From contig JAPQWV010000744.1 of the NCBI GenBank assembly GCA_027422505.1, forward strand, positions 183,001 to 247,000: DNA of 64,000 nt, read 5' to 3'. The stretch is from Craterostigma plantagineum. Lineage: Eukaryota > Streptophyta > Magnoliopsida > Lamiales > Linderniaceae. Below, piece by piece: positions 22,876 through 34,904 of the stretch (position 1 is its first letter; each line of letters begins with the position of its first letter). The translations under genes and the position numbers were made by a program. The notes under the pieces are model-generated. The model worked only from the letters and a program-made list of their open reading frames with translations. It did not search any database and had not been told where the DNA came from.

Positions 22876-24570
22876 CGCTATGAGCAGGCCCTTAAACCAT
22901 GGACGACGCGGTCAGGCGATCACAGGAGTCACTGGCATTCCTTCGCCCTCGGCAGCCCTCACCACCACCACCTTAGTCCCGGTTTCATTTTGGGATGTTT
23001 CTTTTGTAGAACATTTTGTGTATTTGGTCTTGTCATCCCGACACTTTTGATGATTATGACTCGTTTTGCTGTCTACTTTTTATTTCTATCGTACGTTTAA
23101 TTTTCTTTTCAGTGTTTTCAGGAAATGTGACACGAATTCAGACTACGACTCAAAATATTTTAAAATCAGTAAAAACAACCATGTTCAACTACATCAAATG
23201 CAAGAGGCAGGACCACGCCATTTTTTTTCAGGGGAGACACGTTCTTTTCAACTTCTTTTACCTTTCTTTTATTTATTTTACACGTTTGAGGACAACGTAC
23301 ATCTTAAGTGTGGGAGGGGGAATTTTGATGAAAATTTACGTGAAGTTTATTTTTTATATAACGTGCTGTAGTTATTAAATTTATAGAAGTCTGGCATGAT
23401 TGTTTGCGTTCATCTCAAAATGGATTGCATACTAGGGAGTCTAGTGAGCGAAAAGACATGCATCAGTGATTTAATCTTTTCAGCATGAATAGATATAGTG
23501 TTACTTTGAGAGATTCACACACATAACCCATGTTCCGTTGTGAGAGTTCGAGCTGACGAGCTTTTGCTCATTTTTCTAGGTTGTGTGAGTAGTGCATAAT
23601 TTACGTCTCTCTAGAACTTGCTCGTTAGATACGCATTGAAATTGCTTTAGAGTGTGTTTTGTATGAATATGACGAAGGCATTAGGAATTAAGTACACGAC
23701 CAAAGTTCCCGACCACGACTGATCACCGTAGTTAGCCACTTTGTGCCTAAGCCTTTTTATTTCTTAAACCTCATATTTTCATAAGCCGCTAACCTGAATA
23801 AGCCTCCAGAGATCATTTGAACCCGAGTTAAGCGGAAGTGAAGGTCAAATGTCAAAGTCGAAAAGCGCAGAGATGACGGCCCGCCGGAATGTGAACAATT
23901 TGTTGAAAAAAAAGAAGAAAAAATATATTTATTTCTGTGGAACTGAAGCATGAGGAGAATAAGCTGCTGTGAAAAGAAAGAAAGAACCTTTCCTTTGATA
24001 ATCTTCCAGTCTCGTGAATTCCACATCATCTTTCATTTTGAGACGTGGGAGAAGAAAGGCTTAGTGAGACGCAGCAGAAATAAGAAGAAATGAAGACGGC
24101 GTAACCAGAAAGGTTAATTCTTGGCGCGCTTTAGACAATGACATGAAGACCGACACGACTGCTAATCATATGTGATTCCACTACCACCTCATTACTATCT
24201 GCACCCATTTAAACCGGAAAAGACCTTCTGATTCATGCTAACTACCCTAAGTAGTAGACGTGCTATTGACTTGCAAGCATATGGTTTAGACTAGATTATT
24301 GCATGAATTGAGTGATTCACCGATTTTTTTAGCCTATACACTGAGTGATTGAGTGAATCCCTGTGATGTGTGGATCTCGATTAGTAGTGCTAAGGAAATT
24401 CGTGTCGATAAGTGCTGATTGTTGTTGCAGTGTCCATAATTGCTTGCTTGATTCAATTTTGTGTTTTCCATCTGCGTTGGTGAATTGTGAATGGTCGTGC
24501 CACTATCTTGTTACCTTTTCTTGCTTCTAATTTGCTTGAGGACAAGCAAAAGCTTAAGTGTGGGGAGGTT
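22876..24570 (+). other. Athila 3' noncoding region and polypurine tract (copy 2)
   Basis: Duplicate of 13783-15458, including the internal polypurine-like box (about 23284-23320, one G shorter) and the true tract ending at 24570. No gene is seen. Confidence 0.75.
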
Positions 24571-26206
24571 TGATAAACGTATTTTAATACTTTACTGTTG
24601 CATTTATTGGATTATAATAGGATATTTTTGGTCATTCCATGCATTTCTTGGCTCTATTTACACCCATTTAAATATTGTAGGACCTTCGAATGATTATCGA
24701 GCGAAGAGGAACGAAAACGAGGCGAAAACGACGCGAAAATGGCCAGTATGAAGATGTCAGGCAAGAGTCACGGCCGTGACTCACCTCGAAGGGGCCGTGA
24801 ACAGAGGCAGTATGCTTAAGGACAAGGTGTCACGGCCGTGAATGTCTATGCACTTGCCCGTGAACATGGGCATGAGCTTAAGATCCAGCGTCACGGCCGT
24901 GAATCCTCATGCATGAGGCCGTGAACGTGGAGAGAGTTTTAAGGAATATGTCACGGCCGTGAGTCTTCATGCCAAAGGCCGTGACTCGCGGCAGAGACTA
25001 AACAACCGCTTTGCTATTCACTGTCACGGCCTTCTATATGCAAGAGGCCGTGACACGTTGCATGAAGTCAAGATTTAGGGTTTAAGTCGTCGTCACGGCC
25101 GTGACTCCTTATGAAAGAGGCCGTAAAGGGTTTAAGAAAGGCGAAAAGTCAGCCTAAATGCATAGTTCACGGCTGTGAAGGCCCATTAAGTGGCCGTGAA
25201 CGTGCCAAATTTCAGGGTTTTGGCCCAAATTCGATGCATAAAAGGGGAGTTCTTCTCAGAACTCAAGGACAACTTCATGGGGACGAAACTTAGAGAAAAG
25301 GAGAGGAGGAAGAACACTAGAAGCAGCCCCGTGATTCGGAGAAGCTCAAGGGACGATCCAACAACGCAGCGACGCCTAGCCGATCGAGGAACGAGAGCGC
25401 CACCTCAGAAACGCCATATTCACTTCTTAGGGAAGTTTTTATGAGTTCTCTATCCTCGTTTCCTTTGAATCTTGTTGTTGTTTTGCCTAATATGAGTAGC
25501 TAATCCTCTTGTGCTTGGGAGTAGATGAATGTTGGATTATGACGTAGTTAAGGCGTAAGATAATCGTGAACACGTGTACTCGACTATTTATCATTCTATG
25601 ATATTGCTTCTTTCCATCGATATGTCTATGTGTTGATGTGAATGTATGGTACCTCGTTTAGGGCGACAGCTAAATAACGACTAGGCCATTCGTAGACGTT
25701 AGGACTCGAGTATAGGGTGACAGCAAATACTCGATCCTCGCCATCTAGTAATTACTAAACTTAGATTCCCACAAGCGTTTAGGGCGACAGCAAATCCGTG
25801 ACTGGGTAGGAAATTACTGCGATTTAGTCGATAATCACGTAGGAGCGATTTTCCGTAGCCTTAGCCGATAGCACCCAGCGGGATTCGAATTCCGAACACA
25901 TATTTGTCATCTTAAGTTACTCGTATTATTTCAAGTTGTGCTTCCTTAGTCTTCCAATCATTTGGGTTGCTCTGTTAAATTAGCTCGTAGTATAAACAAA
26001 TCCTGCTACTTTATTTAGGTTAAATATCGAGTCGATAGGTCAATACTAGTAATCAATTTATTCCTCGTGTTCGATACTCGAATATTCACTATAGCTATAT
26101 TACAAACGATAGGTACACTGACTATCGCGCGTGGTTCTAATTATAATATATTCGTTTTAATTATTACTTGACGTACTTGCACGAACCTATAATATATTAA
26201 CGTACA
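24571..26206 (+). repeat. Athila-like 3' LTR (copy 2)
   Basis: 1636 bp, nearly identical to 15459-17098, with the same TGATAAACGT start and AACGTACA end and the TCACGGCCGTGA array from about 24767 to 25190. It comes from the tandem duplication, not from a separate insertion. Confidence 0.9.
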
Positions 26207-26980
26207 TGCTGCCGATCAGTTAGCAATATCATCAAGAGTGATGCAGTAAATGTTACCATGCCTAGATGCACTAAACACAATCTCATCATTCTTTTTAACA
26301 AAGCACTTATCTTTGGCGAAAGCTACGATAAGTCCATCATCACATAATTGACTAATGCTAATTAAATTATGTTCTAAGTTTTTTAACAAACCATACATTA
26401 TCTATTGTGATATTTAAATTGTTACCGACAGTACCAACTCCAACGATTTTGGCTTTTGCGTCGTTGGCATACGAAACATATCCTCCATCAACCGCCTTCA
26501 ACGACACAAAATTACCTATATCACCTGTCATGTGGCGGGAGCAACCGCTGTCGAGATACCACCTACGTTTCTTACTGGAATTCTTCCTTCGTACCTGTAG
26601 AAAGAAGTACTCTCTGAGATACCCAATTTCTGTTGGGTCCTAACATGTTAGCGGAGAAATAACTTCTGTTAACATATGAGATATCATTCTGCATAGACGG
26701 TGATCTCTGTTACGATAAGATACAACAGTGGCATTTACAGGTGACTTCTTAGGTCTCCAGACATACTTAGCTATATCAATCTTCTTTAAGGGACAGTTGT
26801 ATGCATAATGACCATTTCTACCACCAAAAAAATACTTAAACTTAGGCACAGAATGTTTAACATGCTTTTCATCAGTGGAATAACCTAAATCAGTCTTACG
26901 AAGTTTCACAACAAGATCGAAACAAACTTCTGCATTTCCATAGAATTTTGGTATCGGACTTTGAATATGATCTGCATCCT
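26207..26980 (-). pseudogene. SIRE-like copia gag end, protease, pre-integrase (copy 2)
   Basis: Duplicate of 17099-17870 with the same motifs: DSGCSRHMTGD near 26545 and LISISQLCDDG near 26340. The zinc knuckle has decayed further (Cys to Tyr and Phe), and a one-base deletion near 26706 shifts the frame. Confidence 0.75.
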
Positions 26981-27239
26981 ATGGATGGCGCTGGTGTCTT
27001 ATCTCATGAATGATAACATAAAATATTGAGGCAAAGAATGGTACACCTTTGCTCGGGAAGATATTATCTGAAATGTAATGTTGCAAGGAGCCAATTCGAG
27101 AATCAACATTTATGTTATCTGAGACTAAAGATTTTGAAATTGATATGCATGATTTAGGAAAAGAGATTTTACCTTTCTCTTACGAGCATATTATGAGCAC
27201 AAAGAAGACGACGTAGAAGATCGGGTTCACCAACATAGT

Positions 27240-27553
27240 TGCTAGGAATATATTTAGTAGCATCCTTTATTTTTTGTAAACTTGGGTTAGCATATCTAAT
27301 TAGAAGGTTGTAGTAGTTTGGGGTGACTTATGATATTAAGTCATAGTTTTGTATTGAGCTTTAATATACCAAATAGTTGTGGTATATAAAGCCCCATTTA
27401 CGCTAATTAGGGTTTTATCAAAAGAATTAAAAAGGTAAGCCACCTTGTACTTTTCCTTACAAAAACACACACTAACACGACTCAAGGTGTTCTTCACGTT
27501 TTACACATTCAAACATTTCTTTTGATCCTTGTTTGGTAATAAAAGGGCCAACA
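27240..27553 (+). repeat. SIRE-like copia 5' LTR (copy 2)
   Basis: 314 bp, TGCTAGGAATAT to GGGCCAACA, duplicate of 18133-18447. TATA-like TGGTATATAAAG lies near 27380. The T-to-C change at the third base alters the usual TGTTAG end. Confidence 0.82.
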
Positions 27554-27555
27554 AG

Positions 27556-27567
27556 TGGTATCAGAGC
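27556..27567 (+). promoter_or_regulatory. tRNA-Met primer binding site (copy 2)
   Basis: TGGTATCAGAGC, two bases after the LTR. Canonical initiator methionine tRNA match. Confidence 0.85.
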
Positions 27568-29595
27568 CTAACGCGGATCAATATCTTTCATTTGAATCAA
27601 ATTTTGCTCGATTCCGACGTGATTTGAACAAGTTCTTGGCTTGAAAACTCATTTTCAATATTTTCTCTGTTTTTGGGTGTTTTTAATTCGTTTTCAATTA
27701 TTTTTTACCCCTAAAACGTTAGAAAACTGTTATTGAGTGTATTTGTGTTCTTTCACGTCGATTTCAGTCAAGTTTGAGTAGGATTTGAGCAACGAGTCCA
27801 AAAATCTGGGTTTTTACTGAACTGTTCATCAGTGTCGATAGAACAGTACTTTTTAGTTTGAAGGTTTTGACCGAAACTCACTTAGTGAAGCTTCGATTGA
27901 TTTGAGTTTCGGGCAATTTCTCTTCAATTTCACAGTTTCGCCGATACATTTCTCGGCGAAAGTTAATCGATTAGAGTCTTGTGACAATTATCCACTAATT
28001 TCACAGTTTCGATCGAAAAGCTACAGTATCCAATTGTCACGTTTCGATCGATACAGTTCCCGGCGAAAGCCAATCGATATCACCCGAAACACTACAGTAT
28101 CCAATTTCAAGCTTCGATCGATACAATTCTCGGCAAAGCCAATCGATATCGCCCGAAACGCTATAGTGCCCAATTTCGTAGTTTTGATCGACACAATTCT
28201 CGGCGAAAGTACCATCCCGGCTGAGATTGAAGTCCTCATGTGCTTACGACTCTCCACCATCCCGAACAAGTACCATCTCCAGGCTAGCGCTCTAAAACGA
28301 GTCTGGCGCTTGACTTGGTAGAATCGCTCCACTTGACGAGCCTCGCTTATGCCCCTGAGCTGGCCACTGTGGCGGATTTCATTTCTCTATAAGCTATTTA
28401 TGTTTACTCGTGCTTTGTCCCCTGCTCGCATCTGTCTTTGTCTTTGTTCGTGGGTGCAGATGGCTCTCTCGGGCTTGGTGTGGATTGGTCGTACTGTTGT
28501 TGGACTGGGTGCGAGGTCCTCCTGGCGGCTTTGCTATGTGTGCGGGTCACAAGGACCACCTGGTGGGTTCTCTCCGGTTGGTTAACAGGAGCTGGCGCAC
28601 TTGCGCCCCTCACCGACCTTTTCCTTGCGGATGTTCCACATTCCCGCTTGGAGCGTTCACTTTGTGTTACCGCATCCGGTCTCTGTGCCCTTGGCGCTGT
28701 TCTTGGCAATGTGCTTTACTCCCCTGCTGATACTACAACTGGTATCAGGAACCCGATGATGGAAGTGGTTTGTGACGCCTACGTAGCCTTATCCTACGCG
28801 ACTCCTCTGTAATTTGGCTTTGGTTCTGTGGGACATTGTAGGTCGTCTGGGTTGTTTTGTAGTGTTGCCTCTTGGTCGGTTGTTCATTACCGTTTGGTGC
28901 GTCGTGAGCGGTACACGCACGCTGTCTTGTAAACTCCTGTTTTTCCATTTATTTAGTGACCCCTTTCCAAAAATTCTCGGCGAAAGTCCAATCTATTTCG
29001 CCCGAAAGTCTACTGTACCAATTTCGATCGATTTGCTTAGTTTCGCTCGACTCATATCTCAGCGAAAGTCCAAATTATTTACTGTTTCGTCCAGCCAAAT
29101 TCAATCTTAGTCAATCGAAACAAATCCAATTTGGACCAAATTCGCCCGAAACTTCTTCATTCCTATCAATCGAAACTAGTTTCTTCAAATCAAAATCGAA
29201 ATCCATTTCGATCGAAACTAACCTTATCTAAGTTTTAATCCCTCTTTCGATCGAAACTTAATTTTTGCCGAGCTTGTCACCACTTTCGATCGAAACTTAA
29301 TTTCTGCCGAAACTTAAGTTTTAATCCCTCTTTCGATCGAAACTCACATTTTCAAATCTTAACTCAATTTCTGTCGAGCTTGTCACCACTATCAAATTAG
29401 AATCGATTAAGCATTCAAATTGGGTAGAACAAAATTATTAACTTCACATAACACCAATCGTTCCATCCTCGAGCAGTACATAAAATTCATCAAATTCTTA
29501 AATTGCGACAGGATTTATTAAGTGAATTCACCTATTTAGACTCAACACTCGAAATTCTCAAACTTGACTATATATCATTCAAAACTAAAGCGTTT
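27568..29595 (+). other. SIRE-like leader with palindrome clusters (copy 2)
   Basis: Duplicate of the copy 1 leader. It has the minisatellite with three units (28010-28210), the GC-rich unrecognised segment (28210-28950) and the TTTCGATCGAAA cluster (28975-29350). No gene is supported. Confidence 0.65.
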
Positions 29596-29600
29596 CATTT

Positions 29601-32557
29601 TGTAGGACCCCGGTCCCCGCAAATTAGGTCGGCCAATAAATTTCGTGTATGATTTATGTGATTTTACGTTAATTTCATATATGATAGATGCGCATGAGAT
29701 GTTATAAATTTTATGCTCGTGAGTGCTACGAGAATTATGTGCAATCAAGTGCTACTGACGCGAAATTGTGAGGAACCCTAATTTGGAAGGGTAAATTTTC
29801 GGAAATGCTAAAAGAAAAATGACTAATGATAGTTGGGCTAGGAATTTAATCATTAATGGGCTAGAACATAACAATTGGGCCCAAATCATGAGAGATGACA
29901 AATTGGAGACAAGCCACCTTAAAACAAGGAAAAACCCACGCCTAAGCTAAGACCCCATAATATTATTTAAAGAAAATATCTAAGTTAACAACTCAAACTC
30001 CATAACCACACTTAAGCAAACAAACGAAAATCCCAAGTGAAGGAGCCGAGAGGAGTTCGAACAAAGGGCACTTCAACTAGCTTAGGATTTCAAAATTTGT
30101 AAGTGAAATACCCTCCCTAAGCCTTTTAATTTCGTACCCTAGGTGTGGTTGGATGTATTTATGACATTAAAAGCGAAGTGGTTGAAGAAGGGCACGAAAA
30201 CCCTAAGTTTGGAACATAGATTTATTTAGGTTGTTACTTGGGGCGAAGCATGATAGAATAATTTAATGTATGATTCATGGAGTTATGATGTTATTTCTAA
30301 GAAGGAATCACACGATTTAAGGAAGAAGAAGGGATGAAATTGAGGTAGTTTCGAGTTGATGAACCTTTGTGTTTCGATCGAAAGTCGAAAAGTAATTTTA
30401 TCATGAGTTTCGATCGAAACCGAGCATATTCGGGCGAAGCTGGAATAGGATAAGATAAGTTTCGACTAACTTCATGATTTAGTTAGTGAATTGAGTAATT
30501 TATTGATCGAAACTCCCCTCAACGTGCATAATAATCAATCGAAAGTAGAATGGTAATACTAGGGTTTCGGGCGAAACACTAATCGATCGAAAGTGGAATC
30601 GATAGAAACCCTCAAATTGAACTAAAATGATCCCTTAACCCCTACCTATATGGTTTCGACCGAAACCAAGAGGACGTCATGCAGACGTCACCACGCGGCG
30701 AAACTCCACCTCAAGCCCATGCAATTGATTTAGATCGACCTCCACACACATGCAACGTCGGGCGAAGTTGGGATGATGTCACGATAACGCAATCACACGG
30801 CGAAACTCACTTACACTCACATGCACTTTCGGGCGAAACTAACTTAGGATAACTACCAATCGAAATTAGAATTTGGGATAGAAGGGTTTCGATCGAAAGT
30901 GACTGACAAAATGACTTTCGATCGAAAGCAACTAACGCATGCGTTTCGGGCGAAACTAATGTAAATCAGAAATTCGATTGGACGAAATCAATCGTGCGAA
31001 ACCTTGCAATCGAATGACTTTCGCCGAGTTTGGCATGTAACGAAGTTAAATGTTGTAAGTCGGAAAAATTCCTAAGGGTAGAAACTTAGGTGAAATTGAG
31101 CTAACTAGAGCTCAATCGAAACCTAACTCTAAAATTAACACCACTTTAGCTGAGACACCTAAGTTAGAATAATCAATTCTAACCTAACTTAGCATAGCAA
31201 CCAAGTAACTTAGGAAGATTCAATAGGACGAATTGAATGGCCTAAGGCCTAGGAAATTATTCTAAGTCTAATTACCTTGTACGAATAATATTAATTATTT
31301 CGGTAATTAACTAAGGAAAACAAAGACTAATACCTAACGACTTTTATTGATAAGGTTGAACGTTAGGAACGAACGAGGACGTACGCTAAATAAGCTTGGA
31401 CGACATGTAAGTAGAAATCCAACTACGACACGTAACTTGCCCGCATATGATTATGTGATTTCGTGCTTACGTGACTTTATGTGGAATGTGTACGTACGAC
31501 ATGATTTAATTTTATGCATGATAGCACGATCTGCATATTTTTATGAGCATGGCATGAGCATTTGCACGCATGCGTAGTATATAAGAGGCGAGGTACGAGC
31601 GTGCATAAGATCGCCTGTGTGCGATATATATATACTCGCCGATATTGGCGTTTGTGTCGACTCAATAAAGAGTCACGGCTCCCCTATGCAGCCATGGCGA
31701 ATGATACCATAAGGCCTGTATAAGAGGCTGTGGGAACACCCCGTATGCGGGAGATGAAACCTGAAGGATGCTGCTCGGGGCACGCGCTGAGTAAGGGAAG
31801 ATTCCTTCGGGTGACCTTCTAGTGCGTGAACACTAACCGGGAGGGAAGATTCCTTCGGGTGACCTCCGCGGTTAGTGGCCTCGGTGTCGGCTACCAGTGA
31901 GAAGCGTCCGCGTGGAGGCCACACTGAGTAAGGGAAGATTCCTTCGGGTGACCTTCTAGTGTGTGAACCTTCGCATATGTACAAATCCCTAGTGGATTGA
32001 GATCTCTATGATATGGCGCATAGTGGGATAGAAAGCCGAGGGCCCATATGATGTACGAGTCAAGAAAAGAGTATGAGTGTAAGAAAAGAGTACGAGTATA
32101 AAAAAAAGAGTATGAGCGTTAGAAAACGACGGTGTGGATTGTCGATCGTTAGGACACGTGCATACATGCATAATTTCTGCTTACTGAGCCTCGGTGGCTC
32201 ATCCTTACGTTACGTGTTGTAGGTACGGACGATCACGGTGCGTGACCCGATTTTTACGCAAGGCCAATCTTTTGAAGCTATCCGGCTGCTTTTGAGGTGG
32301 GATTGTGTGTATGGATGACGACCTGTGAAGGCCGGGCGCATAGGAAGCTTTTGCTGCACACACACACACACACACTTGTACTTTGTGTAGATACGATCAG
32401 GAAACTGTAGAACATTCTTTTGACTTGTATGTAAGACTTCCGCACGCAGTTTTAAAAATGAAAAATTTTATTCGTAATTTCATGCCTTTGCGCGACAACA
32501 CACCATTAAGCACTTAGGATTAGAACGGAATACGAGGTCGGACGACGGGTCCTGACA
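29601..32557 (+). repeat. Tekay-like 5' LTR, complete
   Basis: TGTAGGACCCC to GGGTCCTGACA, 2957 bp. TTTCGATCGAAA-type motifs fill 30360-31030. Three copies of GAAGATTCCTTCGGGTGACC lie at about 31797, 31845 and 31933. An (AC)n run sits near 32359. The last 410 bases match the 3' LTR remnant except for a 4-bp shorter AC run and a few substitutions. Confidence 0.88.
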
Positions 32558-32560
32558 GAG

Positions 32561-32572
32561 TGGTATCAGAGC
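32561..32572 (+). promoter_or_regulatory. Primer binding site of the Tekay-like element
   Basis: TGGTATCAGAGC three bases after the LTR end. tRNA-Met type. Confidence 0.88.
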
Positions 32573-32712
32573 TTCGGTCACAGGTCCTGCAGACTGTCCA
32601 TACACACACACTCAAAAGCACGGAAGCGGCCTTGCTTGTAAGTATCATGTCATGTGAATTCTTTGTATGGTTTGATTTATTGGCCTTAGGAAATTGTCAG
32701 GATAGGTTGAGA

Positions 32713-34197
32713 ATGGTAAGACTTAGGGGAGAAGGAAGTAGGGAATCAGATCAGGGCAATACCAATAACCCTCCCGATAGCCAGGATGCTACTATCCTGC
32801 AACTCACTAAACTGGTCCGGCAACAATCGGCCCAGATTCAGCAGCTGATCCAACAGCAAAACACTGGGGGACAATCAGCTAACCTACCTCCCCCACCTGA
32901 AGGAATCGAAATGATCGGGGAGAGGTTCAGAAAGCTTAACCCTCCGATGTTCGAGGATGCTGTAGACCCCACCTCAGCCGAGGACTGGCTCAGGACTCTG
33001 GACAATATGTTCCAGCATAGCCGCACACCTGAGGCGGAGAAAGTCATGTGCGCTGCCTACCTTCTGAGGGGGAGCGCTGGGCACTGGTGGGATACCATCT
33101 CAGCCATCGAGAACCCACTAACGATGAGCTGGGATCGGTTTAAGGAGTTATTTCGAGGGAAGTACTACACCGCCCCCGTCAGTGCCCAGAGGATGAACGA
33201 GTTCATCAACCTCTGCCAAGGGGCGATGACAGTGGCGGAGAACATCAAGAACGAGCAGCTATCAAGGTTCACTGCTCACATGGTCAGTACGGACGCGCTC
33301 AAGATCGAGCGGTTCATGGAAGGATTGAAGCCCGAGCTGTACCGGGATGTGAGTATGGCAGGAGTACAAGGAGCCAGGTATGCACAAGTGGCTGAGAGGG
33401 CGCTTGTGGCAGAGCAGGCAGAGGCCAAAATTGCTCGCGCCCAGGAAGCGAAGCGCAAGTTCGTACAAGGGCCGCAAGGGAGCGGAAGCAACCCAAAGCG
33501 GCAGTTTGTAGCCAAGGGTGGGAGGCCGAACTTCCAAAACCGACCTGGACCACCCCCGCCGTTCAACCCAAACCAGGGTAGACCCCAGCTAGATCTACCC
33601 GTATGCCCGAAATGTGCACGGAGGCACACGGGAGTTTGCAACTCCCAGAATGCTACGTGCTTCAAATGTGGCAAGACAGGCCACTATCTAAAGGCATGTC
33701 CGGAAAGTGGATCCGGAAGCCAAGCTGGAAACCAGGCAGCACCACCAAGGGTACCGGCTAGGGTTTTCACCATAACCTCCGAGGAAGCGGAAAACAACCC
33801 GGCCGTGGTAACAGGTACCCTCCTCGTCTATGAAACCCCTACATGCATCCTAGTCGACTCAGGAGCGACACACTCGTTCGCATCTACTAAGTTCGTCGCA
33901 AGAGTAGGAGTCACGCCTCACCGAGCTGAGTGCGAGTTTAGGGTAACAATTTCGAATGGGAATCCCACCCAAACAGACCACGTCCTACGGGATTGCCCAA
34001 TAATAATCGGGGATAGGGAACTACCAATAGACCTCATAATAATCCCTATGAATGATTATGAGGTTATCCTTGGACTGGATTGGCTATCGAAGTACGGAGC
34101 TGTCATAGACTGCCACCGCAAGATAGTCACGCTCAATACGGACGGGAATGAACCCCTCAAGTTCGTAGGAACTAGCAAAAGGGACTATGATCTCTAG
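32713..34197 (+). pseudogene. Tekay-like gag and aspartic protease
   Basis: The best start is ATG 32713 (MVRLRGEG); the frame is open upstream through the primer site only by chance. Domains in order: Gln-rich N-terminus, capsid (ERFRKLNPPMFEDAVDP, AYLLRGSAGHWWDTI, RFMEGLKPELYRDVSMAGV), basic region, zinc knuckle CFKCGKTGHYLKAC at 33658-33699, and a protease with active site LVDSGATHSF at about 33850 and DLIIIPMNDYEVILGLDWL. This gag-protease frame is still fully open, which is unusual in this window, but it ends early through a frameshift at the start of RT. Without RT and integrase it could only supply particle proteins. Confidence 0.85.
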
Positions 34198-34499
34198 AAT
34201 ATCAGTGTTAAAAGCCCAACGACTGATCAAATCAGGGTGCGAAGCCTATCTGGTATTCGCTATCAAGTTGGAAGGAAACGCCTCCTCGAAATTCGAGGAA
34301 GTGCCGGTAGTTAAGGGCTTCCCCCACGTATTTCCCGAGGAATTACCGGGACTACCACCCGAGCGGGAAATAGAATTTGCCATAGATCTGGTACCTGGAG
34401 CGGCGCCAGTATCTAAGACCCCATACCGGCTAGCACCGACGGAAATGAAGGAGTTAAAGGACCAGACGAACTCATGCAGAAGGAGTTCATACAGCCGAG
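34187..34499 (+). pseudogene. N-terminal remnant of the Tekay-like reverse transcriptase
   Basis: SVLKAQRLIKSGCEAYLVF and FPEELPGLPPEREIEFAIDL, then YRLAPTEMKELKDQ, are the conserved lead-in to Ty3 RT. A small deletion near 34465 shifts the frame just before the KEFIQPS position, and at 34499 the sequence changes to LTR. The palm and YxDD box are absent. Confidence 0.85.
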
Positions 34500-34904
34500 T
34501 TAGGACACGTGCATACATGCATAATTTCTGCTTACTGAGCCTCGGTGGCTCATCCTTACGTTACGTGTTGTAGGTACGGACGATCACGGTACGTGACCCG
34601 ATTTTTACGCAAGGCCAATCTTTTGAAGTTATCCGGCTGCTTTTGAGGTGGGAGTGTGTGTATGGATGACGACCTGTGAAGGCCGGGCGCATAGGAAGCT
34701 TTTGCTGCACACACACACACACTTGTACTTTGTGTAGATACGATCAGGAAACTGTAGAACATTCTTTTGACTTGTATGTTAGACTTCTGCACGCAGTTTT
34801 AAAAATGAAAAATTTTATCCGTAATTTCATGCCTTTGCGCGACAACACACCATTAAGCACTTAGGATTAGAGTGGAATACGAGGTCGGACGACGGGTCCT
34901 GACA
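34500..34904 (+). repeat. 3' LTR remnant of the Tekay-like element
   Basis: Matches 32149-32557 and ends GGTCCTGACA next to the target-site repeat CATTT. The AC repeat is 4 bp shorter than in the 5' LTR. The join to RT shows 2-3 bases of shared sequence (GTT). Confidence 0.88.

Larger units (their letters stand above)
22508..31552 (+). repeat. Tandem duplication of 9.1 kb, copy 2
   Basis: Second copy of 13415-22507. It keeps 20 bases near 23494-23515 that copy 1 has lost between short GAT repeats, and has one 69-bp minisatellite unit fewer. Beyond 31552 the Tekay-like LTR simply continues, so copy 2 is joined to the original right flank. Confidence 0.92.
29601..34904 (+). mobile_element. Tekay-like Ty3/gypsy element, internally deleted, TSD CATTT
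   Basis: A complete insertion bounded by CATTT at 29596-29600 and 34905-34909. It has a 2957-bp 5' LTR, primer binding site, gag and protease, and about 300 bases of RT. It then jumps at about 34499 directly into the last 406 bases of the 3' LTR. The rest of RT, RNase H, integrase, any chromodomain and most of the 3' LTR are gone. Gag wording (ERFRKLNPP, long LTRs, tRNA-Met primer) fits the Tekay/Del lineage; this is by pattern only. Confidence 0.85.

Noticed and set aside
31741..31990. Repeated GAAGATTCCTTC units as a CRISPR-like array
   Set aside because: Three irregularly spaced copies inside a plant LTR; CRISPR arrays do not occur in plant nuclear DNA.
32560..32712. Extension of the Tekay-like gag frame upstream of ATG 32713
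   Set aside because: It would start at a GTG inside the primer binding site. The ATG at 32713 is the credible start.
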